This document shows, piece by piece, positions 9,150 to 16,134 of a stretch of 28,852 nucleotides of DNA. The notes under the pieces were generated by a model, which saw nothing but the letters and a program-made list of their open reading frames with translations, was not told where the DNA came from and did not search any database. Source of the DNA: Clostridia bacterium (GTDB lineage Bacteria > Bacillota_A > Clostridia > Christensenellales > Borkfalkiaceae). The translations under genes were made by a program, and so were the position numbers. The stretch spans positions 1-28,852 of the forward strand of contig JAFTIG010000063.1 of the NCBI GenBank assembly GCA_017457015.1, written 5' to 3'. Each line of letters starts with the position of its first letter. The stretch's first letter is position 1.

Positions 9150-9208
9150 TAATTTAAGCAGATTTAACTCTGTTTAATTATTATATAATTATTTTTTGCA
9201 TAAGTCAA
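9150..9208 (-). promoter_or_regulatory. DUF1858 gene promoter with an adjacent dyad
   Basis: -35 TTGACT at 9203-9208 and -10 TATAAT at 9180-9185 with a 17-nt spacer. Immediately downstream, at about 9150-9180, lies an imperfect inverted repeat with half-sites AACAGA and TCTGCTT separated by GTTAAA, flanked by TAATT-like arms. It overlaps the expected transcription start, so it may be a repressor operator. The promoter is clear; the operator is inference. Confidence 0.7.
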
Positions 9209-9337
9209 ATAAATTATTGATTTTTCATTAAATCAAAGTTATTAGTTTTATTTTTAATTATAAAATACCTAATTAAAGACAAAAAACACTCGTTTACTTT
9301 AATTAAATATTATTTATTTCTACTATCTTACCAATAC

Positions 9338-9435
9338 AGGTGATGAGAAGCATCTCCGCTTACGCTACGATGGTCTTCGACCGAACCAAAGTTCAATTCG
9401 TATATCAACTACCAAAAAGAGAGTGGGCGCGTTGC
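9338..9435. repeat. 98-bp repeat, copy 1
   Basis: Matches 9477-9574 at 97 of 98 positions (g/a difference at 9425 versus 9564), offset 139 bp. Its left end (9337-9349) shares 13 bases with the 3' end of the neighbouring tRNA-Gly gene, and its right end is the left arm of the tRNA terminator stem without the right arm. Copy 1 is therefore a partial duplicate of a unit that includes tRNA and terminator edges. Confidence 0.9.
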
Positions 9436-9476
9436 TTTAATTTAATAACACTTATTTTTGTATGTCTTACTACTGT

Positions 9477-9574
9477 AGGTGATGAGAAGCATCTCCGCTT
9501 ACGCTACGATGGTCTTCGACCGAACCAAAGTTCAATTCGTATATCAACTACCAAAAAGAGAGTGAGCGCGTTGC
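9477..9574. repeat. 98-bp repeat, copy 2, merging into the tRNA terminator
   Basis: Second copy of the 98-bp repeat. It continues directly into the complete terminator stem at 9551-9591 and then the tRNA-Gly gene. It begins with AGGTGATGAGAA, the complement of the tRNA T-arm/acceptor edge, so the array has three copies of that tRNA-end sequence in direct orientation (9338, 9477 and 9595). Confidence 0.9.
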
Positions 9575-9591
9575 GCCCACTCTCTTTTTGG
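9551..9591 (-). terminator. tRNA-Gly terminator hairpin
   Basis: A 19-bp stem (CCAAAAAGAGAGTG...CACTCTCTTTTTGG with a GCGC/GCGC continuation and one G-U pair) closed by a 3-nt loop, with a T-run inside the distal arm. Its first bases are the encoded CCA end of the tRNA, so processing and termination are tightly juxtaposed. Confidence 0.85.
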
Positions 9592-9662
9592 AGCAGGTGA
9601 TGAGAATCGAACTCACAACCACAGCTTGGGAAGCTGTGGTTTTGCCACTAAACTACACCTGC
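9589..9662 (-). tRNA. tRNA-Gly, anticodon CCC, CCA encoded
   Basis: The reverse complement folds as a cloverleaf: acceptor GCAGGTG/CACCTGC, D-arm with GTTTAGTGGCAAAAC, anticodon stem ACAGC/GCTGT with loop TTCCCAA (anticodon CCC), and T-arm with GTTCGATTC. The discriminator base is T, followed by an encoded CCA. CCC reads GGG glycine codons. A short perfect stem (CGTCGC/GCGACG) in the 5' leader at 9666-9689 lies just upstream of the mature end. Confidence 0.95.
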
Positions 9663-9695
9663 ATACGTCGCATTTATTATCCTGCGACGAATATT

Positions 9696-9724
9696 ATTAT
9701 AACAAATTGTTTTCCATTTGTAAA
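9696..9724 (-). promoter_or_regulatory. tRNA-Gly promoter
   Basis: -35 TTTACA at 9719-9724, 17-nt spacer, -10 TATAAT at 9696-9701, reading toward the tRNA. The -35 box lies only 6 nt past the stop of the upstream CHR transporter gene. Confidence 0.8.
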
Positions 9725-9730
9725 ACGTTT

Positions 9731-10309
9731 TTAAAGTAATCCGTAGAATATCATGCCGAGTACTGCCGAAATTATAATCAATAGTATAGGCGATATTGCT
9801 TTTTTGAATACGCGTTTATAAATAAAATGCACGCTTGCGACGAACAAGAATATGACGAGTGCTTTCCAGTCGAACGAAAACGTAGAGTATACCGTTTCTA
9901 AAGAAAAAATTACCGTTAAGACCATTGTTATTGCGGTTGCAATAATTAATCCTACCACCACTGGTCTTATACCGTTCAAAAACGCTTTTACGCCTGCAAA
10001 TTTTAATAAGCCTTTAATAACCGACGCTATTATCAGTATTATTATAAAAGACGGCAATACTACGCCAAGCGTTGCAAGTATTGCACCGATCACCCCGCCT
10101 TTGGTAGCCCCGATAAAGGTTGCCATATTTATTGCGATAGGACCTGGGGTACTCTCTGCGACGGCTATAAAGTTAAGGATTTGCTCACTATTCATCCAGC
10201 CGTGCGCTAAAACTTCGTCGGTAAGTAGCGGTATCATTGCGTAACCGCCGCCAAAAGAAACTATACCTATTTTGAAAAAAGTTAAAAATAAATCGAGAAG
10301 CAAGGGCAT
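9731..10309 (-). CDS. Chromate transporter family (CHR) subunit, second gene of pair
   Basis: 192-aa membrane protein of the CHR family in its short, single-domain form. The signature is at the N-terminus: FFKIGIVSFGGGYAMIPLL (residues about 11-29), followed by FIAVAESTPGPIAINMATFIG and GVVLPSFIIILI. Five or six hydrophobic helices follow. Short-chain CHR proteins come as adjacent pairs that form one transporter; the best-studied members export chromate, but the natural substrate in gut anaerobes is unknown. The start overlaps the stop of the upstream paralogue by one base (TAATG), with a purine-rich site (GGGGGA) inside that gene, so the two are translationally coupled. Confidence 0.92.
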   Translation of the reverse strand: MPLLLDLFLTFFKIGIVSFGGGYAMIPLLTDEVLAHGWMNSEQILNFIAVAESTPGPIAINMATFIGATKGGVIGAILATLGVVLPSFIIILIIASVIKGLLKFAGVKAFLNGIRPVVVGLIIATAITMVLTVIFSLETVYSTFSFDWKALVIFLFVASVHFIYKRVFKKAISPILLIIISAVLGMIFYGLL

Positions 10310-10929
10310 TAATTTTTATCCCCCTTTTCCGATTGTTCTTTTACGTTATTTTGCTTTTCTTTTTTAGATTTAAAGTAAGACGCGAGATACACCGTAAGTC
10401 CGACCACCCCACCGATTAATATATAAAAGATGGACGAAAACTCTTTTGCAAACAGTGAAAGCGTAAGCAATGCCGTTACGGTTAACGTAAACAGTATTAC
10501 GTTTAATGCCGTACGTTTTAAGTGCTTAAACATTTTAATGCCTGCAGATAAAATTAAAAACGCAACGCATGCTTGTATTCCATAAAAAGCGTACTGAACG
10601 TATTCAAGTGTTAAAAACGCATCAAAAAAGAGCGATATAATAAAAATTATTATAAAGGACGGTAAAACCACGCCGAGAGTTGCAAACACCGAACCGAGAA
10701 CACCGCATACTTTATAGCCTATATAAGTTGCAGAGTTTATGGCGAGCGGGCCTGGAGTACTTTCTGCTATCGCGATAACGTCCATATATTCTTCATGTTC
10801 AATCCACTTTTTCCGTTCAACTAGTTCTCTTTCTATAACGGCAATCATTGCGTAACCGCCGCCAAAAGTAAAGAGCCCTATTTTAAACATAGTTAGAAAA
10901 AGCATTAACGCTGATTTCAATTTCTTCAT
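10309..10929 (-). CDS. Chromate transporter family (CHR) subunit, first gene of pair
   Basis: 206-aa paralogue of its downstream partner, with the same signature: MFKIGLFTFGGGYAMIAVI near the N-terminus, then AIAESTPGPLAINSATYIGYK and GVVLPSFIIIFI, and a basic, charged C-terminal tail (KSKKEKQNN). An ATG at 10977 would give 16 more residues, but that stretch lies over the promoter: the -10 box is at 10937-10942, so the mRNA should begin at about 10930. I therefore choose the ATG at 10929, which starts MKKLKSALMLFLTMFKIG, typical for the family. No Shine-Dalgarno site precedes it, so it is probably a leaderless mRNA. Confidence 0.9.
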   Translation of the reverse strand: MKKLKSALMLFLTMFKIGLFTFGGGYAMIAVIERELVERKKWIEHEEYMDVIAIAESTPGPLAINSATYIGYKVCGVLGSVFATLGVVLPSFIIIFIISLFFDAFLTLEYVQYAFYGIQACVAFLILSAGIKMFKHLKRTALNVILFTLTVTALLTLSLFAKEFSSIFYILIGGVVGLTVYLASYFKSKKEKQNNVKEQSEKGDKN

Positions 10930-10936
10930 ACATACT

Positions 10937-10965
10937 ATTATAGTGTTAAGAACTTTTTTTTGCAA
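10937..10965 (-). promoter_or_regulatory. Promoter of the CHR pair, apparently leaderless
   Basis: -35 TTGCAA at 10960-10965, 17-nt spacer, consensus -10 TATAAT at 10937-10942. Seven bases separate the -10 box from the ATG at 10929, so the expected start point falls at or next to the first codon. Confidence 0.8.
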
Positions 10966-10984
10966 TCGTTTTTGCATTTAAAAT

Positions 10985-11019
10985 TGAACGACACCGACAA
11001 AAATTGTCGATGCCGTTCA
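10985..11019 (-). terminator. Intrinsic terminator after the RsgI-like lipoprotein gene
   Basis: A 16-bp stem (TGAACGGCATCGACAA against TTGTCGGTGTCGTTCA) whose two non-Watson-Crick positions are G-U pairs only in the minus-strand RNA, so it is oriented to end the sigma/anti-sigma/lipoprotein transcript. The tail is AATTTTAAA, a weak T-tract. Confidence 0.75.
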
Positions 11020-11051
11020 GGGGTTATAAAAAAGTTGGATGAGAGTGTATG

Positions 11052-12491
11052 CTATCTATGTCTTCTTTGTTCCTTTAACTGATTAAGTCTATTTTGCGCG
11101 TCAACACATCCTGCGTCAAGCCTTTCGGTCAACGTTTCTTTAGCGTGTTCAACACCTGCCAAAAGATTTTGCATTTTTTGTTCTAACGATTTTCTCTCTT
11201 TATTAGAAAGATTCTTTTCTATATTGTTTTTGATTTCTTCTGCTTTTTCTTCAAACAAATCCGCTAATTCTTTTATTTCAGAATAAGTCAATCCGTCTTC
11301 AATCGTCGCACAAACGTTACTTAAAAACGTTTTTAATTCCTCTATTGCAGGAAGTATAGTGGGAATTTCTTCTATTTTTTTATTGATGGAATCTACAACG
11401 CTTTTGATTTCTTCTACATAAGCGTTAGACTCTATAACTATGTTTTCGCTTATTGCATTTTCAACGTCTGTCATTATTCCGTCGATAGCATTTTTAATTT
11501 GTTCTTTTACTTGTTCGTCTTCAGTATTTTTAATAACTTTATCAACGTATGCGTAAATGCTTTTTAATGTTATTACGCCTTTAGAATTCTGAATTAATTC
11601 AACGTCTTCAGTAGTAAGATTTAGTGCCGTTAACAAAGCATTAACTTGTTCTTCTGTAATTTCATACGAACTGCCGTCTAGCGTTAAAAGTATATCCGCA
11701 ACACCGTTCAATACGCGCGCAGTGGTTTTATATGAATTATAAAGCGTTCCGTTTACGATATCGTGCCCGATATATACGCCGTCGATTGCCGCACCACACA
11801 CTTTATCGTAGGCAAGTTGCGCTTCTGCCTTAATTTTATCGTAATCGTCCGTTGCGTAATCTTTAATTTTGGCATGTGCACCAGATACGATTTTAATAAG
11901 TTCAGCAGGGTCTAGTTCCGCCGCCGCTTCTATTGTAATTTCACCAGTTTCACTTGCAGACAATACGAGTTTAAATTGCTTTAAAGTTAAGTCCTGAATC
12001 GCTTGATTATCGGGATACTGTTCTTTTAACTGTTCTAACTGTCTTAATAATGAATACGCGCCTTGCCCGTCAGTACGTATTTCTATTCCTTTATCCCTTG
12101 CCTTAGCCGTGATTTTTGCATTGATCTTATTTAAAAGTTCAGTTTCATCATTTTGGACTTTTGAAGTTACCGACGTGTCGACCACTTTATTATCTTCTGA
12201 AATATACCCTAGTTCAACCGCTAAATCAGTTATTTTTGATATTGCGTCTTCTATATCTAAGCCGACCAAACCCGTTTCACCGTAAAGAAGAACTTGCCCG
12301 TCTTCATTAGTACCACGAACGCTCAATACTTTGTCGTTTTGATCAAGAGTCAATTCTATGGACGGATTGATATCTATGCTTACAAAAGACGACGCCTGTG
12401 TTTTGGTTGTGCTTTCCGAACAACCTATGTACGTCATTGCAATCATAACGCACAACAATAAAGATGCTACTGTTGATAATAATTTTTTCAT
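11052..12491 (-). CDS. Lipoprotein with an RsgI-like middle domain and helical C-terminus
   Basis: 479-aa secreted protein. I start it at the ATG at 12491, preceded by a strong GGAGGT site; a longer frame from 12521 lacks one. A signal peptide (MKKLLSTVASLLLCVMIA) leads to a lipobox-like YIGC with lipid Cys24, so it should be anchored on the outer face of the membrane. Residues about 36-70 (FVSIDINPSIELTLDQNDKV, then VLSVRG) match the RsgI middle domain, including the Asn42-Pro43 pair. In RsgI, autoproteolysis is reported to occur between this Asn and Pro. The second half of the domain (AVELGYISEDNKV) follows. From about 300 to the end it is charged and helical, probably coiled coil. It lies 70 nt after the anti-sigma gene, which carries the same domain. 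No enzymatic domain is visible. Confidence 0.82.
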   Translation of the reverse strand: MKKLLSTVASLLLCVMIAMTYIGCSESTTKTQASSFVSIDINPSIELTLDQNDKVLSVRGTNEDGQVLLYGETGLVGLDIEDAISKITDLAVELGYISEDNKVVDTSVTSKVQNDETELLNKINAKITAKARDKGIEIRTDGQGAYSLLRQLEQLKEQYPDNQAIQDLTLKQFKLVLSASETGEITIEAAAELDPAELIKIVSGAHAKIKDYATDDYDKIKAEAQLAYDKVCGAAIDGVYIGHDIVNGTLYNSYKTTARVLNGVADILLTLDGSSYEITEEQVNALLTALNLTTEDVELIQNSKGVITLKSIYAYVDKVIKNTEDEQVKEQIKNAIDGIMTDVENAISENIVIESNAYVEEIKSVVDSINKKIEEIPTILPAIEELKTFLSNVCATIEDGLTYSEIKELADLFEEKAEEIKNNIEKNLSNKERKSLEQKMQNLLAGVEHAKETLTERLDAGCVDAQNRLNQLKEQRRHR

Positions 12492-12561
12492 AAAATAAAA
12501 CCTCCGTGTTTTTTTGTTCAACTATTAAACAATTCAGACGGAGATTTTATTGCAAAAAATT

Positions 12562-13857
12562 TTAATTTTTTTTATCGATTTTGTGTTTCCAGAAATTTTC
12601 AAGCGTACCGTGCTCGTTTTTAATACCTTCAACTCTTACGTCGTTATCGTTTTTATTGATAGGTTCGCGCGGTTTTGTATATTCTAAAACGTTTACGGAT
12701 AATTTTGCATCTCTTAAATAAAGGTAACTATCTTTAAGTTTTAGAACGTACTCTTCCAAAGTTTTAGGAGTTTCAAGTAACCCCACTAACCCTTCTACGC
12801 CAAAGATTTTATTTAATTTATTTACGATAACAGAAAATTCGTCTAACGAAGATATCATTTCTTCAAGCGACGCCATTTCCTCTTCAAAACTAATATAATA
12901 ATAGTTACATTCCATAAACTTTTCGTAATCGTTTATAAAAACCCCAGAGAGTTTATAGTACTCGTCTATTAGATTTTCCATTTCTTTTTTAAGTAATGCG
13001 AGTTCAGTGTTTCCATTATCTATGTTTATAGACGCCCAGTAACTGAAAAAATTAATCTCTTCTATCTGATGGTTTATTTCTTCCATACGAGCAATGCAAC
13101 TTTCCTTTTTCTTAAACGCAGATATCATATCCGTTGCGAAGTTAACGACGTTTCCTTTCACTACGTCGTTTTGATAAAGTTCGATAAGTTCTTGCTCTGT
13201 CTTTCCTGTAAGTTTTCGCGTTAAAAACAGCTCGGGGGTAGACTGTAGTTCTTTAATCACATCATCACTGCCGTTAATACCGACGAGTTCTTTAAAACCG
13301 TTTTTATCAAGCGCACGAGAAAATACGATCGAAGGTATACCCGTACTCAATAGATAGTCTTCCACTTCATCAGTGATCTTCTTTGCGTTGACGTTACCGT
13401 AAGTACTTATTCTAACCGCAGCGTCCGAATAATCTATAAATCCGTATTTAACGGCGGCATCTACGAATACCTTGGTTGCCGTATCGGTACTTATACCTAT
13501 TACGGAATTTATAAAATTATCATCCGACACTATTATATCCGCATCTTGATTTAATGATTTCACCGTTTCAACTTTACCGTCTTTAACTGTGAATGCAATC
13601 GCAGGGTTGATTTCCACAACGACTGCGGCATTTGCTACCGTAATATCTGGCGGAGTTAAAGTTAGCACAAGTGCAACGCAACAAATAACGAACGCTACCG
13701 CCACCCCGATTATTCTCGGCAACCATTTAATTTTTTGTCGGGTTTTAGTTTCCGTTTCTACTTGTGCGTTTTTCGATACACTACTTAATATTTTAGAATC
13801 AAGTTCGGGAACTATTTTATCAAGTTCTTTTTTCCATTTTCTTTTCCAAAACAACAT
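12562..13857 (-). CDS. Membrane anti-sigma factor with an RsgI-like extracytoplasmic domain
   Basis: 431-aa single-pass membrane protein. A basic, helical cytoplasmic N-terminus (residues 1-44, expected to bind the sigma factor) is followed by one TM helix (about 46-67). The outer part begins AVVVEINPAIAFTVKDGKVETVKSL (79-103), which has the RsgI middle-domain pattern with Asn84-Pro85. It continues with AVKYGFIDYSDAAVRIST. The rest (about 200-431) is Glu/Lys-rich and helical. It starts 2 nt after the sigma stop (TAG, one base, ATG), the classical spacing for a cognate pair. No zinc-binding HxxxCxxC of ordinary ECF anti-sigma factors is present. Function as an anti-sigma factor is inferred from position, topology and domain. 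Confidence 0.82.
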   Translation of the reverse strand: MLFWKRKWKKELDKIVPELDSKILSSVSKNAQVETETKTRQKIKWLPRIIGVAVAFVICCVALVLTLTPPDITVANAAVVVEINPAIAFTVKDGKVETVKSLNQDADIIVSDDNFINSVIGISTDTATKVFVDAAVKYGFIDYSDAAVRISTYGNVNAKKITDEVEDYLLSTGIPSIVFSRALDKNGFKELVGINGSDDVIKELQSTPELFLTRKLTGKTEQELIELYQNDVVKGNVVNFATDMISAFKKKESCIARMEEINHQIEEINFFSYWASINIDNGNTELALLKKEMENLIDEYYKLSGVFINDYEKFMECNYYYISFEEEMASLEEMISSLDEFSVIVNKLNKIFGVEGLVGLLETPKTLEEYVLKLKDSYLYLRDAKLSVNVLEYTKPREPINKNDNDVRVEGIKNEHGTLENFWKHKIDKKN

Positions 13858-13858
13858 A

Positions 13859-14365
13859 CTAAATTTCCTTTAACGCTTTGCGCAGTTTTTCCATTGCGCG
13901 TTTATATTTTGAAGTTATAGTTCCTACAGGACAATCGTTCATCTTTGCTATTTCTCTATGTTTATATCCCCAAAGAACGTGTAATATTATTAATCTTTGC
14001 TCTTCTTTATTTAACGCTCTATTCATTGCGTCAACGATTGTTCCGCCGTATTCTTTTACTGTCGGCTCTGCTATTTGTTCAATGTCTATTTCTCTACCAC
14101 GCTTTTTTAGTTCGCTAAGCGCGTGATTTTTTGCTATTTGAAATATCCACGCTCTGCCGTTAGTTCCCTTCTTAAACGTGTTTGCACTTTTTGCTATTTT
14201 TAAATAGACGGTCTGCATAGCGTCTTCAGTATCTGCCGCATTATTTAAATAGGTATAAAGAAAAGCGTATATACCGCGCGCAGTATTTTTATAAAGTTGT
14301 GAAAATGCATCGGTATTACCACTTGCCGTTAAGACAAGCAATTCGCCGATATCCGATTCACTCAT
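13859..14365 (-). CDS. ECF-type RNA polymerase sigma factor
   Basis: 168-aa sigma-70 family protein with only regions 2 and 4. Region 2 includes FSQLYKNTARGIYAFLYTYLNNAADTEDAMQTVYLKI and GTNGRAWIFQIAKNHALSELKKR; region 4 has LNKEEQRLIILHVLWGYKHREIAKMNDCPVGTITSKYKRAMEKLRKAL with a clear helix-turn-helix. I start at the ATG at 14365 because a GGAGGGG site lies 4 nt upstream of it; the longer frame from 14386 needs a TTG start lying upstream of that site. It should direct transcription of a small regulon, probably including its own operon with the anti-sigma factor and lipoprotein. I could not identify its target promoter sequence. Confidence 0.92.
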   Translation of the reverse strand: MSESDIGELLVLTASGNTDAFSQLYKNTARGIYAFLYTYLNNAADTEDAMQTVYLKIAKSANTFKKGTNGRAWIFQIAKNHALSELKKRGREIDIEQIAEPTVKEYGGTIVDAMNRALNKEEQRLIILHVLWGYKHREIAKMNDCPVGTITSKYKRAMEKLRKALKEI

Positions 14366-14475
14366 ATAACCCCTCCAAGCGCGCAACTTTTCTTTCTGTT
14401 TATTAAACGATCTCGCGCGCGTTTTTATTGCATTAAAATATTTTAACCTAAAAATAAAATTAAATCAAACGAAAA

Positions 14476-14498
14476 GACTGCCGTATATTACGACAGTC
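14476..14498 (-). terminator. Intrinsic terminator after the PfkB kinase gene
   Basis: A 9-bp stem GACTGTCGT/ACGGCAGTC (one U-G pair in minus-strand RNA) followed by TTTTCGTTT on the minus strand. It lies just past the kinase stop at 14505 and insulates the sigma operon from the sugar genes. Confidence 0.85.
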
Positions 14499-14504
14499 AA
14501 AATT

Positions 14505-15497
14505 TTATAAAATTTCTTTTAGTTTATCTTTATGCCTTACTCCGCTTACCGAATCGGGGGCGGACAGGCAATTGATTGCAACGAGATTTGAAAAGGATAA
14601 AATTTCTTCGTCAGAATATCCCGAATATATTGCGTATAGACTGCCGGCACAAAATGCGTCGCCTGCACCCACACTGCCTTTGATAAAGCCTTTGGGTAGC
14701 TTGATTGACGAAACCGTAGTTTTTCTACCGCTCTTATCAAGACAAAAGCCCTTTTCGGGACAATGAATAATTACCTTTTCTCTAACTCCGTACGATTGCA
14801 ATTTTTGCATTATTTGCCAAACGTTGTCTTCGTTAAGCGTGCCGTCTTCATTTCTAGCAGGAATACCAACGATCGTGCCTGATTCTATTTCGTTTATAAT
14901 AACGTAGTCGCAATACGGGAGCGCCGCCGTTGTAATTTTAAAGAAATCACCACTACTCTCACTTACCAAATCGATAGACGTTTTTATTCCTTTTTCTTGC
15001 ACGGCTTTTAAAAAGTTTGACATAGGCGTACTTCCGTCGGAATTTATCTTGTCAAACGAGTCTAAAAGCATCAAATACCCCGCGTGCAAAATGCTACAGC
15101 CTAATTTATTAATATCGACGTCCGACGGTGAAAACTCTGCGTTTGCGCCACGGTTGTGAAAAAAAGTTCGCTCGCCCGTACTTTCAACGGTTATAACGTC
15201 CGAATAACTAGTAGGTGCTGTTTTGCTTATCTTAACGCCGGAAACGTCAATGCCGACTTTTTTCATTTCGCCGACGACATACTCGCCCTTATAATCGTCG
15301 CCCACTCTGCCGTAAACGTATACGGGCAAATCGGAATCGAGTTTTTTAATATCTATGCCCGTATTCGGCACTGCACCGCCGACTGCAAGCGACTCGCTCG
15401 TAATGGTTGCCAGCATCCCCTTTTCGGGATAAGCACAAACTAGTTTTACGTTGTCCGTAAGTATATTGCCTACAATGGCTATTCCTTTCTTTTCCAT
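14505..15497 (-). CDS. PfkB-family carbohydrate kinase
   Basis: 330-aa cytoplasmic sugar kinase of the ribokinase/PfkB family. The N-terminal strand (KGIAIVGNILTDNVKLV) and LAVGGAVPNTGIDIKKL match PfkB signature 1, with the Gly-Gly pair. VYGRVGDDYKGEYVVGEMKKVGIDV is typical of the lid/substrate region. GSVGAGDAFCAGSLYAIYSG (about 275-294) is signature 2, with Asp280 as the likely catalytic base. Substrate cannot be told from sequence; the neighbourhood of amino-sugar genes suggests a hexose or N-acetylhexosamine derivative (inference). It begins 2 nt after the acetyltransferase stop, so the two are one operon ending at the terminator at 14476-14498. Confidence 0.9.
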   Translation of the reverse strand: MEKKGIAIVGNILTDNVKLVCAYPEKGMLATITSESLAVGGAVPNTGIDIKKLDSDLPVYVYGRVGDDYKGEYVVGEMKKVGIDVSGVKISKTAPTSYSDVITVESTGERTFFHNRGANAEFSPSDVDINKLGCSILHAGYLMLLDSFDKINSDGSTPMSNFLKAVQEKGIKTSIDLVSESSGDFFKITTAALPYCDYVIINEIESGTIVGIPARNEDGTLNEDNVWQIMQKLQSYGVREKVIIHCPEKGFCLDKSGRKTTVSSIKLPKGFIKGSVGAGDAFCAGSLYAIYSGYSDEEILSFSNLVAINCLSAPDSVSGVRHKDKLKEIL

Positions 15498-15499
15498 AA

Positions 15500-16051
15500 T
15501 TATAATTCCCTTATTATCTTTGCAGGATTACCGCCTATTACGACGTTATCCCCAAAACTTTTAGTTACTACTGCACCCGACGCAACGACTACGTTGTTAC
15601 CGATAGTTACTCCCGGATTAATAATAGCACCGCCACCGATCCAAAAATTATCGCCTATAGTAACGGGCAAGCCTAACTCTAACCCGTTATAGCGTTCTTC
15701 TGCCCGCACGGGGTGTGTTGCGGAAAATATACACACGTTAGGCGCAATCATGCAGTTTTTACCGATAGTTACTTTATTTACGTCCAAAATTATACAACCG
15801 TAGTTTGCAAAAAAGTTTTCACCCACCGAGATATTAACGCCGTAATCACAATAAAACGGGGACTGAACGCGCACGTTTTCACCCGTCTTGCCGAATATCT
15901 TTTTTATAAGTTTATTCTGTTTTTTCTCGTTAGCAGGGTTTATCTTATTATACTTATTAAACATCTTTTTTGCGTGCAAATGCATTGCGCGAAGTTCCGG
16001 ATCTGAAGCACTGTACAACATTCCGTTAAGCATCTTTTCTCTTTCGGTCAT
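15500..16051 (-). CDS. Sugar O-acetyltransferase (maltose/galactoside acetyltransferase-like)
   Basis: 183-aa left-handed beta-helix acyltransferase. It starts MTEREKMLNGMLYSASDPEL, the standard N-terminus of the maltose acetyltransferase group, and has VQSPFYCDYGVNISVGENFFANYGCIILD, the catalytic-His region IFSATHPV, and hexapeptide repeats up to VIGGNPAKIIREL. It would transfer acetyl from acetyl-CoA to a sugar hydroxyl. The frame stays open up to a GTG at 16093, but that lies inside a terminator stem. The ATG at 16051 matches the family start and has AAAGGA upstream; the ATG at 16063 is the alternative. Confidence 0.9.
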   Translation of the reverse strand: MTEREKMLNGMLYSASDPELRAMHLHAKKMFNKYNKINPANEKKQNKLIKKIFGKTGENVRVQSPFYCDYGVNISVGENFFANYGCIILDVNKVTIGKNCMIAPNVCIFSATHPVRAEERYNGLELGLPVTIGDNFWIGGGAIINPGVTIGNNVVVASGAVVTKSFGDNVVIGGNPAKIIREL

Positions 16052-16072
16052 AAATTTATCCATCCTTTTATC

Positions 16073-16100
16073 AAAAGCGGTGCTATCTAGCACCGCTTTT
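16073..16100 (-). terminator. Terminator after the NagB-like gene, overlapping the next gene's start point
   Basis: Perfect 11-bp stem AAAAGCGGTGC/GCACCGCTTTT (13 bp if the inner TA/TA pairs are counted). It terminates transcripts coming from the NagB-like gene, though the T-tail on the minus strand is only TTTTGAT. A promoter directly upstream (16101-16130) would start its RNA inside the left arm. Confidence 0.75.
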
Positions 16101-16130
16101 ATTCTAACATTTTAATACTCGATTAGTCAA
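16101..16130 (-). promoter_or_regulatory. Promoter of acetyltransferase-PfkB operon
   Basis: -35 TTGACT at 16125-16130 and -10 TAGAAT at 16101-16106 with an 18-nt spacer, placed between the NagB-like stop and the terminator stem. The expected RNA start is about 16094. Confidence 0.6.
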
Positions 16131-16134
16131 ACGT

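Larger units (their letters stand above)
9127..9588. other. 462-bp gap: promoter region plus repeat array, no gene
   Basis: From 9127 to 9337 the DNA is very AT-rich and carries only the DUF1858 promoter region. From 9338 to 9574 it holds two copies of a 98-bp repeat and then the tRNA terminator. An open frame of 86 codons runs through both repeats on the plus strand, but it reads the same DNA in two different frames, has no ribosome binding site and runs into the tRNA, so I do not call a gene. Confidence 0.7.

Noticed and set aside
9338..9574. CRISPR array
   Set aside because: Only two repeat units of 98 bp, no short palindromic repeats or unique spacers of even length, and no cas genes in the window.
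9340..9600. 86-codon plus-strand frame across the tRNA repeats
   Set aside because: It reads the two repeat copies in different frames, has no ribosome binding site and runs into the tRNA terminator; it is repeat DNA, not a gene.
12492..12521. Longer start for the RsgI-like lipoprotein
   Set aside because: The extra ten residues contain the ribosome binding site of the ATG at 12491 and would spoil the signal peptide.
14366..14386. TTG start extending the sigma factor by seven residues
   Set aside because: It lies upstream of the strong GGAGGGG site that serves the ATG at 14365, and the extra residues do not match the family.
14387..14475. A specific ECF autoregulatory promoter upstream of the sigma gene
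   Set aside because: I looked for an AAC-type -35 with a CGT-type -10, and for a SigI-type promoter, but found no convincing pair; only GC-rich CGCGCGCG patches in AT-rich DNA.
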